From assembly GCA_002372545.1 (NCBI GenBank), contig DFHD01000117.1, positions 1 through 27,502 of the forward strand: 27,502 nucleotides of DNA, in the 5' to 3' direction. The position numbers and the translations under genes were made by a program. The stretch is from Lachnospiraceae bacterium UBA3732. GTDB taxonomy: Bacteria > Bacillota > Clostridia > Lachnospirales > Lachnospiraceae. Positions within the stretch are counted from its first letter, which is position 1; each line of letters opens with the position of its first letter. The notes below the pieces were generated by a model, which ran no database searches, was not told where the DNA came from, and saw only the letters and a list, made by a program, of their open reading frames with translations. Positions 1-8,068 of the stretch are shown one piece after another.

Positions 1-1211
1 CGGATCTTTTCATGCAGCTCCTGACGGTTTCCGCCGGCTTTCGCTGCATCCATCATGATATTTTCTGTAGCCATGAAGGGAATTTCCTCCATGAAATGCT
101 TTTCGATCACCTTATCATTGACCACAAGGCCGTCCACCACGTTCATATAGAGGTCCAGAATGCCATCCACTGCCAGGAAAGCCTCCGGTACGGAGATCCG
201 CTTGTTGGCCGAATCATCCAGGGTTCTCTCAAACCACTGCGTAGCGGCAGTGATCGCCGGATTCAGGGCGTCTGCCATCACGTAATTTGCAAGAGAAGCA
301 ATCCGCTCGCTCCGCATGGGATTACGCTTGTAGGCCATGGCTGAGGAACCGATCTGGTTCTTTTCAAACGGCTCCTCCACCTCCTTCAGATGCTGTAGAA
401 GGCGAACATCATTGGAGAACTTATGGGCGCTTACCGCAATACCGGAAAGGGTATTCAGCACTCTGGCATCCACCTTCCGGGAATAGGTCTGGCCGGATAC
501 GGGATAGCAGGCCGCAAAGCCCATCTTCTCCGCAATCTTCTTATCCAGCGCCTTAACCTTTTCATGATCTCCGTTAAACAGCTCCATAAAGCTTGCCTGG
601 GTTCCTGTCGTTCCCTTGGAGCCGAGAAGCTTCTGCTTACCGATCATGTATTCCACATCCTCCAGGTCCATCAGAAGATCCTGCAGCCAGAGCGAGGCGC
701 GCTTCCCTACCGTGGTGGGCTGCGCCGGCTGGAAGTGTGTAAAGGCCAGTGTAGGCAGGCTCTTATATTCCATGGCAAATTCAGACAGCTTCTGGATCAC
801 GTTCAGCAGCTTCCGGCGTACAAGGCGGAGTCCCTCGGTCATGATGATCACATCCGTATTATCTCCGACATAGCAGCTCGTTGCGCCCAGATGGATCACG
901 CCGGCGGTCTTTTCGCTGACCTGGGTACCATAGGCATAGACATGGCTCATAACATCATGCCTTACCTCCTTTTCCCGGGCTTTTGCCACATCATAATTGA
1001 TATCCTCTGCATGGCTTTTCAGCTCCTCGATCATATCCGGAGTGATCCGGGGCTCGCCCTTCTCATCGGTCAGACCGAGCTCCATCTCTGACTCGGCCAG
1101 AGCGATCCAAAGCTTTCTCCAGGTTTTGAATTTCATGTCCGGGGAGAAAATATACTGCATTTCCTTTGAAGCATACCGCTCGGAAAGCGGGCTGTCGTAT
1201 TTGTCTCTCAT
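1..1211 (-). CDS. purB: Adenylosuccinate lyase, C-terminus beyond the window
   Basis: This enzyme cleaves SAICAR to AICAR plus fumarate and adenylosuccinate to AMP plus fumarate in purine synthesis. About 403 residues are present, beginning MRDKYDSPLSERYA; the family is usually about 430-480 residues, so only the C-terminal end is missing past position 1. The fumarate-lyase signature is visible as GSSAMAYKRNP, with the conserved THFQPAQPTT and GTTGTQASF blocks upstream of it. The start at 1211 is preceded by a good GAGGAG ribosome binding site. It is the last gene in the window's minus-strand block, 169 bp after rfbD, and that gap contains a palindrome (1233-1255) but no clear promoter. The assignment is certain at family level. 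Confidence 0.96.
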   Translation of the reverse strand, partial: MRDKYDSPLSERYASKEMQYIFSPDMKFKTWRKLWIALAESEMELGLTDEKGEPRITPDMIEELKSHAEDINYDVAKAREKEVRHDVMSHVYAYGTQVSEKTAGVIHLGATSCYVGDNTDVIIMTEGLRLVRRKLLNVIQKLSEFAMEYKSLPTLAFTHFQPAQPTTVGKRASLWLQDLLMDLEDVEYMIGKQKLLGSKGTTGTQASFMELFNGDHEKVKALDKKIAEKMGFAACYPVSGQTYSRKVDARVLNTLSGIAVSAHKFSNDVRLLQHLKEVEEPFEKNQIGSSAMAYKRNPMRSERIASLANYVMADALNPAITAATQWFERTLDDSANKRISVPEAFLAVDGILDLYMNVVDGLVVNDKVIEKHFMEEIPFMATENIMMDAAKAGGNRQELHEKI

Positions 1212-1232
1212 TCCTGTTCTCCTCTTGATTAC

Positions 1233-1255
1233 GGAAAGCCGGTACACCGGTTTCC
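1233..1255. promoter_or_regulatory. Palindromic element in the purB leader
   Basis: An almost perfect inverted repeat (arms GGAAAGCCGGT and ACCGGTTTCC, one unpaired G, 2-bp centre) sits about 22 bp upstream of the purB start codon. It could be an operator or a short leader hairpin. AT-rich sequence just upstream on the minus strand (about 1260-1280, containing TAAAAT and TAGTAT) could supply a -10 box, but no convincing -35 is seen. It does not match a purine riboswitch or a PurR box that I recognise. Confidence 0.35.
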
Positions 1256-1380
1256 GGATTTTAAAAATACTATGCATTCCGAAAAACGCATCATTTTCAT
1301 CTGTCGGTCCGTCATCCTCCCGGATCTGCCACCCGGCATAGCTATTCTTCGATCACTCCGCCGGATGACCGCCCGGATAT

Positions 1381-2250
1381 CTACTTTCCGGCAAGTTCCT
1401 CTTTCATGTAAACCGCGATGGCATCCTTCCAGTCAGCAAACTGATATCCGCCGGTAAGCTTCAGCATATAATTCTCCAGCACCGAATAGGCCGGCCGCTC
1501 CGCCGGGGTGGGATACTCTGCTGTTGTGATCCTCTTAACTGCCGTTTCTACGCCGGCAAGACGGTAAAACTCTTCTGTAAATTCAGCCCAGGAGCAGAAG
1601 CCCTCGCAGGTTCCATGGAACACACCATAGTTCTCTGTAGGCTCCAGGCTGTGGATACAGCGGGCAAGCTCCAGCGTGCTTGTCGGACTGCCCACCTGAT
1701 CATGCACAACGGAAACCGTATCATGGTCTCTGGCAAGTCCCAGCATGGTACGGACAAAGTTCTTTCCATCTCCGTAAAGCCAGGCTGTACGAACAATGAA
1801 AAAGTGTCCGGAGAACTGCTTAACAAACTCTTCGCCCGCATACTTTGTCTTTCCGTAGGCGCCAAGTGGTGCGGGAGCCGCAAATTCGGTATAGGGTTCT
1901 CTGGCCGTTCCGTCAAACACATAGTCGGTGGAAACATGCACCAGCTTTGCGCCAAGCTTTTCGGATGCTATAGCCAGATTCCGGGGGCCGATGGCATTCA
2001 CCCGGTAAGCCGCATCCCATGCGGACTCCGCTGCATTAACGTTCGTGAAAGCGGCTGCATTGATCACCACATCCGGCTTTTCCTTTTCGAAAAAGGCCAA
2101 AACCTCCGGAAGATTTGTAATATCCAGGGCCGGAATGCCTTCCACGCCTACGTCTGTCAGAAGGAGCTTCGTATCCTCTTCTCCCGCATATTCCTTTTGC
2201 AGTGCCCGGCCAAGCTGTCCGTTGGCCCCGGTGATCAGTATTTTTTTCAT
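1381..2250 (-). CDS. rfbD: dTDP-4-dehydrorhamnose reductase
   Basis: RfbD/RmlD reduces dTDP-4-dehydro-L-rhamnose to dTDP-L-rhamnose with NAD(P)H, the last step in making the rhamnose donor for cell-surface polysaccharide. The 289-residue protein is an extended short-chain dehydrogenase. It has the N-terminal nucleotide-binding motif TGANGQLG (residues about 7-14), the STDYVFDG block with the catalytic Ser/Thr region, and the catalytic YGKTK (YxxxK) motif. Full length for the family. The start at 2250 has a GGGAG ribosome binding site. It follows a glycosyltransferase and a polyprenyl-phosphate sugar transferase, consistent with a polysaccharide operon. rfbA, rfbB and rfbC are not in the window and must lie elsewhere if rhamnose is made. 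Confidence 0.93.
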   Translation of the reverse strand: MKKILITGANGQLGRALQKEYAGEEDTKLLLTDVGVEGIPALDITNLPEVLAFFEKEKPDVVINAAAFTNVNAAESAWDAAYRVNAIGPRNLAIASEKLGAKLVHVSTDYVFDGTAREPYTEFAAPAPLGAYGKTKYAGEEFVKQFSGHFFIVRTAWLYGDGKNFVRTMLGLARDHDTVSVVHDQVGSPTSTLELARCIHSLEPTENYGVFHGTCEGFCSWAEFTEEFYRLAGVETAVKRITTAEYPTPAERPAYSVLENYMLKLTGGYQFADWKDAIAVYMKEELAGK

Positions 2251-2274
2251 ACCCTGTGTTTCTCCCTTATATGT

Positions 2275-2304
2275 ATTCTAAATATGATTTATCTTACCCT
2301 TCAG
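2275..2304 (-). promoter_or_regulatory. Possible rfbD promoter
   Basis: On the minus strand a TAGAAT hexamer (2280-2275) lies about 25 bp upstream of the rfbD start codon. A poor -35 (TGAAGG) is spaced 17 bp upstream. The -10 is good and the -35 weak. The surrounding 187-bp gap is distinctly AT-rich compared with the coding sequence, which supports a promoter region, perhaps one needing an activator. Confidence 0.3.
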
Positions 2305-2338
2305 GCATATATTTCATATGATCTGTATGCATTTGGGG

Positions 2339-2395
2339 CATGTACTTACCATCCATTTACATATACTTACTTCTTTGCATACACTTACTTCTTTT
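2339..2395. repeat. Short direct repeats upstream of rfbD
   Basis: Two adjacent 18-bp units (2360-2377 and 2378-2395, 16 of 18 bases identical, core CATAYACTTACTTCTTT) are preceded by a partial third copy (CATGTACTTACC, 2339-2350). On the minus strand they read as repeated AAGTAAGTRTATG. They lie between the glycosyltransferase stop and the putative rfbD promoter. They resemble operator iterons, but no binding protein can be named. Confidence 0.55.
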
Positions 2396-2437
2396 GCTGC
2401 GTATATTGGATCAGTTTTCCCTCCCGGGCAGGGCGCC

Positions 2438-3217
2438 TCAGATCTTGATGCCCCAGGTTTTGAAATAGATCATCAGCGATTTCATGAACTGCATTATCCC
2501 TTTCAGGTTCTTTGTGTTGTCCCGGTTCCACTTATGATAAACGCTGACCCGCGGCTCGAAAAGGATCGTCTTTCCGCTTTTCAGCACTCTTTGGGAAAGG
2601 TCGGAATCCTCGCAGTACATGAAATAATTCCGTGAAAAACCCTTTAAGCGGTAAAGCTCCTTCGTCCGCGCGCCAAAAAAACAGCCGGTACAGAACTCGA
2701 TGGGTGTCGGCTCCGTAAAGACCTCATCCTGCCTGGTATATTTTTTTCTCAGCCAGTGAAAGCCGGGGAATTTTTCAAGAATGGAAAAACGAATGGATGG
2801 CCCGTACTTGGGGATAGCCTGCTCCGAGCCGTCCGGATTGAGTATTCTGGGCGTCACGAGACCCGCCTCCGGATGCTCCTCCAGGCAGTCAGCCAGACGG
2901 CGGAACACCTCGTCAGCCGCCTCGATATCCGGATTGACTACGAAATGATATTTCGACCTTACTCTGCTAATAATGGCATTGTGTCCGCGGCCGAAGCCCA
3001 GATTCCGCTTACTCCGGATGACCTCCACCTCAGGAAAAGCCTTTTCCACAAGAATAGGCGTCCCGTCCGTTGATGCGTTATCAAAAACAAGAAGCCGGAA
3101 GGAGAGTCCCTCCGCCTCCTGAAGACAGGTCTCTACTGCCCGCAGGATCGTCTCCCTATTGTTATAGGTAACAATACCTGCAGTAATTTCAGTTTTCGGA
3201 TATGCTTTCGCCATCAT
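2438..3217 (-). CDS. Family 2 glycosyltransferase, rhamnosyltransferase-like
   Basis: This is a GT-A fold glycosyltransferase that probably adds a sugar to a lipid-linked polysaccharide precursor on the cytoplasmic face of the membrane. The 259-residue protein has the family 2 landmarks in order: a TYNNRETI nucleotide-binding strand (about residues 18-25), DNASTDGT (about 46-53), NLGFGRGHN, and NPDIE at the position of the metal-binding acidic motif. Overall it resembles WbbL-type rhamnosyltransferases, which would fit with rfbD downstream, but substrate is inference. The first of two Met codons is used; translation could start at the second. Its 5' end overlaps the upstream sugar transferase gene by 29 bp, implying coupled translation. 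Confidence 0.88.
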   Translation of the reverse strand: MMAKAYPKTEITAGIVTYNNRETILRAVETCLQEAEGLSFRLLVFDNASTDGTPILVEKAFPEVEVIRSKRNLGFGRGHNAIISRVRSKYHFVVNPDIEAADEVFRRLADCLEEHPEAGLVTPRILNPDGSEQAIPKYGPSIRFSILEKFPGFHWLRKKYTRQDEVFTEPTPIEFCTGCFFGARTKELYRLKGFSRNYFMYCEDSDLSQRVLKSGKTILFEPRVSVYHKWNRDNTKNLKGIMQFMKSLMIYFKTWGIKI

Positions 3218-4595
3218 AGTCCTCGAATATCAGCTCGGAATTACCATCAAAGGCCTCAGTGGAATCCTTTTTGAAAATAACGATCAGCGTCTGGAAGATG
3301 AGCTTGACATCCAGCCAGAAGCTGTACTCCTCTATATAGAGCAGATCCAGGATCAGCTTGTCTCTCGGAGATGTGTTGTACTTTCCGGCGATCTGGGCAT
3401 AACCCGTGATCCCCGCTTTAACCCGGAGCCGGTACTCAAACTCCGGAAGATTCGACGTATAGTTAAAGATATTGGCCAGCATTTCCGGACGGGGACCCAC
3501 GATACTCATATCCCCCCGGAGTACATTCCAGAACTGGGGAATCTCGTCGAGCCTGAACCGGCGAAGGATTTTCCCCACCTTGGTGATCCGGTCGTCGCCC
3601 ACAACCGAATTGTAGTTATCCACATCCTCCCTCATGGAGCGGAGCTTGTAAACCGAAAAGATCCGTCCGTCCCTGGTCGCCCGGTTCTGCTTGAAGAAAA
3701 CAGCGCCGCCGTCCTCCACCTTAATGGCCATAGCAGACAGAATAAGGATGGGCGAGGTGATAAACAGGGCGATTCCCGAAAGGATAATATCAAAAGCACG
3801 CTTTACTACCTTCTGCTCCGCTGTCATGCCTCTTGTGGAAAGGGCAAACAGCGATACATCGTCCAGGATCACATGGCGGGCGTTCAGCTCCACCACATCA
3901 GCCATGCTGGGGTTGATGTAGACATTTTTCATATTCTGATAGCAGTACTCCACGATCTCTGTCCGTTCACGGACCGGAACATCATAGAGAACAATGGTAT
4001 CATATTGCTTAACGATACCCCTGAGCTCCGGATTACGGTAATCCACACTCCGGCAGATCCTGTACTGCAGTCTGTACTTCCGGATGCCCCGGGTAACCTC
4101 ATTCAGAGACCGCTGGGAGCTCGTAACAATGAGGCACCGCTCCGGCGCGTGGATCTTAAAGTAAAACCAGTTGCCGAAGTAGGTAACGATACTGATCTCC
4201 AGGATCTGCGCACCCACCACGACCAGAAGCAGCCAGGGATGTGAAAAACGAAACCGTATACCATTGGCCGAGTTCGTATTCATGACGCAGAGCATAACAT
4301 ACGCAATGAGGTCGGTAAAGAACGCAGCAAGAGACAGCGAAATGATGATTGGCTTTGATTTTCGTTTGCCAATATCATATCCGCCGTAAATCTTAATAAA
4401 CAAATATCCGGAAATAAAAAAGCTGAGGATCGTAACCACGCTGGTACGGCTCGTTACAAGCAGCTGCCAGTTCTTAATGGCAAACAGCCTGTAAAAGGTC
4501 CAGAAAAGCATGAAAAGAACCCCTGCCTTCATCAGAAAAACGATGAGATTTCCACATTTTCGCACTAATCTCTTCATGCCACTATCATAATCCAT
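3189..4595 (-). CDS. Polyprenyl-phosphate sugar phosphotransferase (WcaJ/WbaP type)
   Basis: This membrane enzyme transfers a sugar-1-phosphate from a nucleotide sugar to undecaprenyl phosphate, starting assembly of an exopolysaccharide or capsule unit. The 468-residue protein has four hydrophobic segments at about residues 13-37, 47-71, 82-105 and 119-149. A CoA-binding-like central domain follows, then a membrane-inserting segment (about 268-290) and the bacterial sugar transferase domain. Catalytic-domain motifs are clear: KRAFDIILS, FFKQNR, YKLRSM, RFRLDEIPQFWNV and MSIVGPRPE. The sugar donor cannot be read from sequence. The start is uncertain: Met1 (4595) has a weak ribosome binding site and Met7 is an alternative. 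It lies 35 bp after the lipid kinase gene with no terminator between. Confidence 0.92.
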   Translation of the reverse strand: MDYDSGMKRLVRKCGNLIVFLMKAGVLFMLFWTFYRLFAIKNWQLLVTSRTSVVTILSFFISGYLFIKIYGGYDIGKRKSKPIIISLSLAAFFTDLIAYVMLCVMNTNSANGIRFRFSHPWLLLVVVGAQILEISIVTYFGNWFYFKIHAPERCLIVTSSQRSLNEVTRGIRKYRLQYRICRSVDYRNPELRGIVKQYDTIVLYDVPVRERTEIVEYCYQNMKNVYINPSMADVVELNARHVILDDVSLFALSTRGMTAEQKVVKRAFDIILSGIALFITSPILILSAMAIKVEDGGAVFFKQNRATRDGRIFSVYKLRSMREDVDNYNSVVGDDRITKVGKILRRFRLDEIPQFWNVLRGDMSIVGPRPEMLANIFNYTSNLPEFEYRLRVKAGITGYAQIAGKYNTSPRDKLILDLLYIEEYSFWLDVKLIFQTLIVIFKKDSTEAFDGNSELIFEDYDGESISEN

Positions 4596-4630
4596 CCGTC
4601 ATGATATTTCAAGTAAAACGGGAACGCCGG

Positions 4631-5548
4631 TCAGATATGCTTTACATCCAGCATGATCGGCAGTGCCTTGTGAAGGTTCAATATTCTGCAATTCTTATAT
4701 GTTCCGCCGTATTCCCCGTCCGTTGTCCAGGCCACCGGGCTGTCCGAGCGGACAGTTACTCTGGACGCCATACGGTAGACAACATACGGATCATCCATGT
4801 TTCCGGTCAGGATACTGGAGATGATCTGGGTCAGTCTCTGCGGATTCTCCGGTCTGCGGATCAGCGCCACCTCAAACTTGCCGTCGCTGAACTGCATCTT
4901 TTTAGTATTCGGCGCAATATTCCTGATCCCGCCCACGGAACGGGAATTGGTGATCTGCCCGTAGATGAATTCGCCTGTGATCGTATCCCGGTCAAGAGTC
5001 AGATTCATCCGGTACGTTTTGGTATTGGCCAGATTTTTGGCAGCCTCGAGCACATAAGCCCCGTAGCCCAGCGTGTTTTTCAGATTCTGGGACGTGGAAT
5101 AGGAAACCTCTGTCAGAACGCCAAAGGCCGCCACATAAATAAAATGCTTTTTTTCCAGCTGACCCACATCCACGCAGCAGGGTTTTCCCTTTACAATGGC
5201 CTTCGCCGCCGCCAGCGGGTTTCTGCTGATGCGTAAACTCCGTCCGTAATCGTTGGTGGAGCCGCAGGGAATATATCCCAGGGGCACCCTCTTTTTCAGC
5301 TGTCTCTCCAGGGCAACGACACCGGCAACCGTGCTGTCCAGCGTGCCATCACCGCCGGCGCAGACGATCATTGTGTAGTGCGCGCCTCTTTCCACTACCA
5401 TTCTGGTCGTATCCTCGGAATTCTTTGTCGGATAAACATCCACCAGATATCCGTCATCCGAGAAGATCCGGATGATTTCCAGAAGATTTCCCTTGATCAC
5501 GGTCTTACCGGCCTTGGGATTGACCAGAAACAGAATTTTTTTGTTCAT
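4631..5548 (-). CDS. Diacylglycerol kinase family lipid kinase
   Basis: This cytosolic or membrane-associated lipid kinase is of the DagK/YegS/BmrU superfamily. It probably phosphorylates diacylglycerol or a related lipid for phospholipid and polyprenol recycling. The N-terminal catalytic domain shows LVNPKAGK (about residues 7-14) and the nucleotide-binding CAGGDGTLDS motif, with CGSTNDYGRSL after it, as in the family. The start at 5548 is chosen because a GGAGG precedes it by 11 bases and the protein then begins MNKKILFLVNPKAG. A longer frame upstream would overlap queC and adds a non-homologous tail. The length of 305 residues is normal. It sits 28 bp downstream of queC and may share its transcript. 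Confidence 0.9.
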   Translation of the reverse strand: MNKKILFLVNPKAGKTVIKGNLLEIIRIFSDDGYLVDVYPTKNSEDTTRMVVERGAHYTMIVCAGGDGTLDSTVAGVVALERQLKKRVPLGYIPCGSTNDYGRSLRISRNPLAAAKAIVKGKPCCVDVGQLEKKHFIYVAAFGVLTEVSYSTSQNLKNTLGYGAYVLEAAKNLANTKTYRMNLTLDRDTITGEFIYGQITNSRSVGGIRNIAPNTKKMQFSDGKFEVALIRRPENPQRLTQIISSILTGNMDDPYVVYRMASRVTVRSDSPVAWTTDGEYGGTYKNCRILNLHKALPIMLDVKHI

Positions 5549-5576
5549 CTGACTTTCATCCTCCAAGCGATATATG

Positions 5577-6260
5577 TCATTTTTCAGCCTGCTTCTTTTC
5601 TGCAAGATAAAGCTCCAGCCCTCTTTTTCTGAGCCGGCAGGCCGGGCAGTCTCCGCAGCCGTCTCCGGGAATTCCGTTATAGCAGGTTACCGTCTCGCTG
5701 CGCACAAGATCAAGCCCGCCAAGACTGTCTGCTAACGCCCAGGTTTCCTTTTTATCGATCCACATCAGCGGCGTAATAAGCCGGAAATCATAATCCATAC
5801 CAAGGTTCAGCGTCACATTGAGCGACTTGATAAATCCGTCCCGGCAGTCCGGATAACCGGAAAAGTCAGTCTGGGATACCCCGGTGATCACATCCCGGAT
5901 GCCCCTTCCCTTGGCAAAGATTGCCGCATAGGTGAGGAACAGCAGATTTCTTCCCTCTACCAGAGAATTGGGCGGTGTGCCCTCCGGCTTTTCCTCATCT
6001 ACCGGGATATCCTCCCTGGTCAGGGAATTGGGCGCCAGACGGTTCAGCTCCGGAAGGGAGATCACCTCTCTTGGAACCCCCAGCTCCCGGCAGATCTTTT
6101 CCGCCGCCGCAAGCTCTGTGCTGTGCCGCTGTCCGTAATCGAAGGACACCGCATATACCTCATCATAGTTTTTCTTTGCCCATAATAGACAGGTCGTACT
6201 GTCCTGTCCGCCGCTGTAAACCACAACAGCCTTCCTGCTGACTTTCTTATTTTCTTCCAT
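5577..6260 (-). CDS. queC: 7-cyano-7-deazaguanine (preQ0) synthase
   Basis: QueC converts 7-carboxy-7-deazaguanine to preQ0 using ATP and ammonia, the last step of the pathway encoded here. The PP-loop ATP-binding motif SGGQDSTT is at residues 16-23. Four zinc-binding cysteines are visible near the C-terminus in CYNG, CGDC and PACR. Its 227 residues match the family. The start at 6260 is preceded by GGAGG with 6-bp spacing; an upstream in-frame TTG overlaps that ribosome binding site and is rejected. It lies 27 bp after folE in the queD-queE-folE-queC set. Confidence 0.96.
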   Translation of the reverse strand: MEENKKVSRKAVVVYSGGQDSTTCLLWAKKNYDEVYAVSFDYGQRHSTELAAAEKICRELGVPREVISLPELNRLAPNSLTREDIPVDEEKPEGTPPNSLVEGRNLLFLTYAAIFAKGRGIRDVITGVSQTDFSGYPDCRDGFIKSLNVTLNLGMDYDFRLITPLMWIDKKETWALADSLGGLDLVRSETVTCYNGIPGDGCGDCPACRLRKRGLELYLAEKKQAEK

Positions 6261-6287
6261 TTTTACCCTCCGCAAACTCCTTATCCC

Positions 6288-6848
6288 TCATACCAGCCGG
6301 TCTCTCAGGGCAGCATCCTCCCGGAAGGCTCCCCGGAACACCTCTGTCACCGTCTGTGAAGGCGTATTCTTAATGCCTCTTGCGGTCATGCAGCTATGCT
6401 TGCCCCGGATCAGTACGGCTACATCCTTCGTCCCGGTCACCATTTCCATGATATCCGCAATATCCGAGCCGATCCGCTCCTGCAGCTGCAGCCGCTTGCC
6501 CACCATTTCCGCTATCCTGGCGATCTTGGAAAGGCCGATGACCCTGTCTTTCGGCAGATAAGCCACGGATACCTTCATATCGTACATCAGCGCAATATGA
6601 TGCTCGCAGTAGCTGAAGATTTCGATATCCTTCACATATACCATGCCGCAGCCTTCGGGCACCGGAAAGGTCTTACCGAAGCGGGCAGCAATCTCCTCAT
6701 TCGTCAGTCCTATGCCCTCAAAGACCTCGCTGCACATCCTGGCCACCCGGTCGGGGGTTTCCACAAGGCCCGGCCTGTCCGGATCCTCACCCAGCGCAAG
6801 CAAAAATTCTCTTGTTAATTCTCTGATCTTTTCCTGATCAACTGCCAT
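6288..6848 (-). CDS. folE: GTP cyclohydrolase I
   Basis: FolE converts GTP to 7,8-dihydroneopterin triphosphate, the shared first intermediate of folate and 7-deazaguanine synthesis. The 186-residue protein has the zinc-binding CEHH motif (residues 81-84), the downstream KIARI segment and the SCMTARGI block that carries the other zinc cysteine. This is the type IA enzyme. Its place between queE and queC, 2 bp after queE, suggests this copy mainly feeds queuosine precursor synthesis, although its product could also go to folate. Expression would be under the upstream preQ1-type attenuator. Confidence 0.96.
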   Translation of the reverse strand: MAVDQEKIRELTREFLLALGEDPDRPGLVETPDRVARMCSEVFEGIGLTNEEIAARFGKTFPVPEGCGMVYVKDIEIFSYCEHHIALMYDMKVSVAYLPKDRVIGLSKIARIAEMVGKRLQLQERIGSDIADIMEMVTGTKDVAVLIRGKHSCMTARGIKNTPSQTVTEVFRGAFREDAALRDRLV

Positions 6849-6850
6849 TT

Positions 6851-7513
6851 TTATACGCCCCTTTCCTCCGGGTTCCAGATGAGCTTATGCAGCTGAAGCT
6901 GCAGCCGCACATCATTCATTCCTCTTCCGATCAGTTCCTCTGCGATCTCTTTCGGGTCGATCCTGCCAAACACAGGACTCACATATACCTTACAGGTCTC
7001 TGTCAGACGGTACCGCCCGATCACCTCGAACATCCGCTCCAGATCATGGTGGTCCGTCACAACAAATTTAACCGTATCCCATTCGCGTATCCGTTCAAAA
7101 TTGCGGCCGAGCATTCTGCCCTCCATGCCGCTGCCCGGACATTTATAATCCACTGTATAGCTGATCCTCTCCGATATCCCGTAAAAGGGAGTCAGATCCA
7201 CAGCCCCGTTTGTCTCTACCTCTACTCTGAGGCCGGCATCACCGGACAGCCGTACCAGCAGCTCCCGGATGCCCTTCTGGAGCATGGGCTCGCCTCCGGT
7301 AAGGGTCACATTCTTTACGCCTGTATCCTTCACCCAGCGGATGATCCCATCCGCCGTAAGCTCCTCCTTCGGCGGCTCATCCAGCGCCCAGAGCGTATCG
7401 CACCATGCGCACCGGAGATTGCAGCCCGAAAAACGGATAAAGGCGGCTAATTCTCCTGCCCTTCTGCCCTCACCGTTGATACTGACGAATTTTTCAGCCA
7501 CCTGAAAGCTCAT
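6851..7513 (-). CDS. queE: 7-carboxy-7-deazaguanine synthase (radical SAM)
   Basis: QueE is a radical S-adenosylmethionine enzyme that contracts the ring of 6-carboxytetrahydropterin to give 7-carboxy-7-deazaguanine. The cluster-binding CX3CX2C motif is seen as cysteines 31, 35 and 38 in CNLRCAWC. It is followed by the SAM-binding TLTGGEPM motif. The N-terminal INGEG, substrate-contacting in the family, is present. The 220-residue length is normal. The start overlaps the queD stop by 4 bp (ATGA), implying translational coupling. Confidence 0.95.
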   Translation of the reverse strand: MSFQVAEKFVSINGEGRRAGELAAFIRFSGCNLRCAWCDTLWALDEPPKEELTADGIIRWVKDTGVKNVTLTGGEPMLQKGIRELLVRLSGDAGLRVEVETNGAVDLTPFYGISERISYTVDYKCPGSGMEGRMLGRNFERIREWDTVKFVVTDHHDLERMFEVIGRYRLTETCKVYVSPVFGRIDPKEIAEELIGRGMNDVRLQLQLHKLIWNPEERGV

Positions 7514-7938
7514 ACCGCATCCCTCCGGTAAGTGGCTCTGTTCCGGGGCGTCTCAAATACCGTCACCGCAGACATAGGATATCCCTTTTCCGTCAGTCTG
7601 TCAAAGAAGAATTTTGCCAGGTTTTCCGCAGTGGGACGGCCTGCAAATTCCACCAGACTGAAACCCTCCCTTTCCAGGGCATCGATCGTTTCCTGCATAA
7701 GGCTGCCCTTCTCGTAGATCAGGCTGTGATCCATCCGGTCCGTTTCCTCCCGGAGAGCATTTTTCAGCTCGGAAAAATCCACCACCATTCCCCGGCCGGA
7801 GCCCTCCTGCTCCGTATCCGCAGCGGAAGCCTCCGCCTCCACCGTCCAGCGGTGTCCATGGATATTGGCACATTTTCCGCTGTGTCCCTTCAGAAAATGC
7901 GCCGCATCAAAGCTTTCTTTTATGGATATGATAAACAT
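7510..7938 (-). CDS. queD: 6-carboxy-5,6,7,8-tetrahydropterin synthase
   Basis: QueD, of the PTPS-like family, converts dihydroneopterin triphosphate to 6-carboxytetrahydropterin. Zinc-binding histidines are visible at His14 (DAAHF) and His27/His29 (HGHRW), with the catalytic cysteine Cys23 in KCANIHGH. The 142-residue protein is of family length. It is the first gene of the cluster and begins about 30 bp after a rho-independent terminator that belongs to a riboswitch-like leader. An AGAGG ribosome binding site is 5 bp from the start. Confidence 0.95.
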   Translation of the reverse strand: MFIISIKESFDAAHFLKGHSGKCANIHGHRWTVEAEASAADTEQEGSGRGMVVDFSELKNALREETDRMDHSLIYEKGSLMQETIDALEREGFSLVEFAGRPTAENLAKFFFDRLTEKGYPMSAVTVFETPRNRATYRRDAV

Positions 7939-7965
7939 GCCAACCTCTTTTCATCCTCCTCCCGC

Positions 7966-7989
7966 AAAAAAGGGCGCACAAAGCGCCCT
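7966..7989 (-). terminator. Intrinsic terminator in the queD leader
   Basis: On the minus strand a 7-bp perfect GC-rich stem (AGGGCGC / GCGCCCT, 5-base loop) is followed directly by a run of six U residues. It lies between the thrC stop and queD, downstream of the aptamer-like segment. It would stop read-through from thrC as well as transcripts begun at the leader. Confidence 0.9.
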
Positions 7990-8032
7990 CATAGCCCCGG
8001 TTTTCATACGCAGGAGGGTGCAAATGAACTGC
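7990..8032 (-). promoter_or_regulatory. Candidate preQ1 riboswitch aptamer
   Basis: The minus-strand leader of queDE-folE-queC can form an H-type pseudoknot. Stem 1 pairs GCAG (8032-8029) with CTGC (8013-8010). The loop TTCAT (8028-8024) pairs with the tail ATGAA (8007-8003), and the tail is A-rich as in preQ1-I aptamers. The loop strand GCACCCTC can instead pair, with one mismatch, with GAGGGCGC in the 5' arm of the terminator. This gives an antiterminator in the absence of ligand, the same logic as in known preQ1 attenuators. The primary sequence is not a perfect match to the preQ1-I consensus, so the class is uncertain. A weak -10 (TATAGA) lies just upstream. Confidence 0.6.
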
Positions 8033-8068
8033 TTCTATATCGATACTGCCAGGCAGTGCCGTAAATGA

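Noticed and set aside
2339..2395. CRISPR-like repeats
   Set aside because: The units are 18 bp and directly adjacent without spacers, and no cas genes are present.
5549..5605. Upstream extension of the lipid kinase overlapping queC
   Set aside because: The added 19 residues precede the conserved start of the fold, and the GGAGG site points to the Met at 5548.
8045..8057. ACTGCC/GGCAGT palindrome after thrC as a terminator
   Set aside because: A 1-base centre and no U-run on the minus strand. The real terminator is at 7966-7989.
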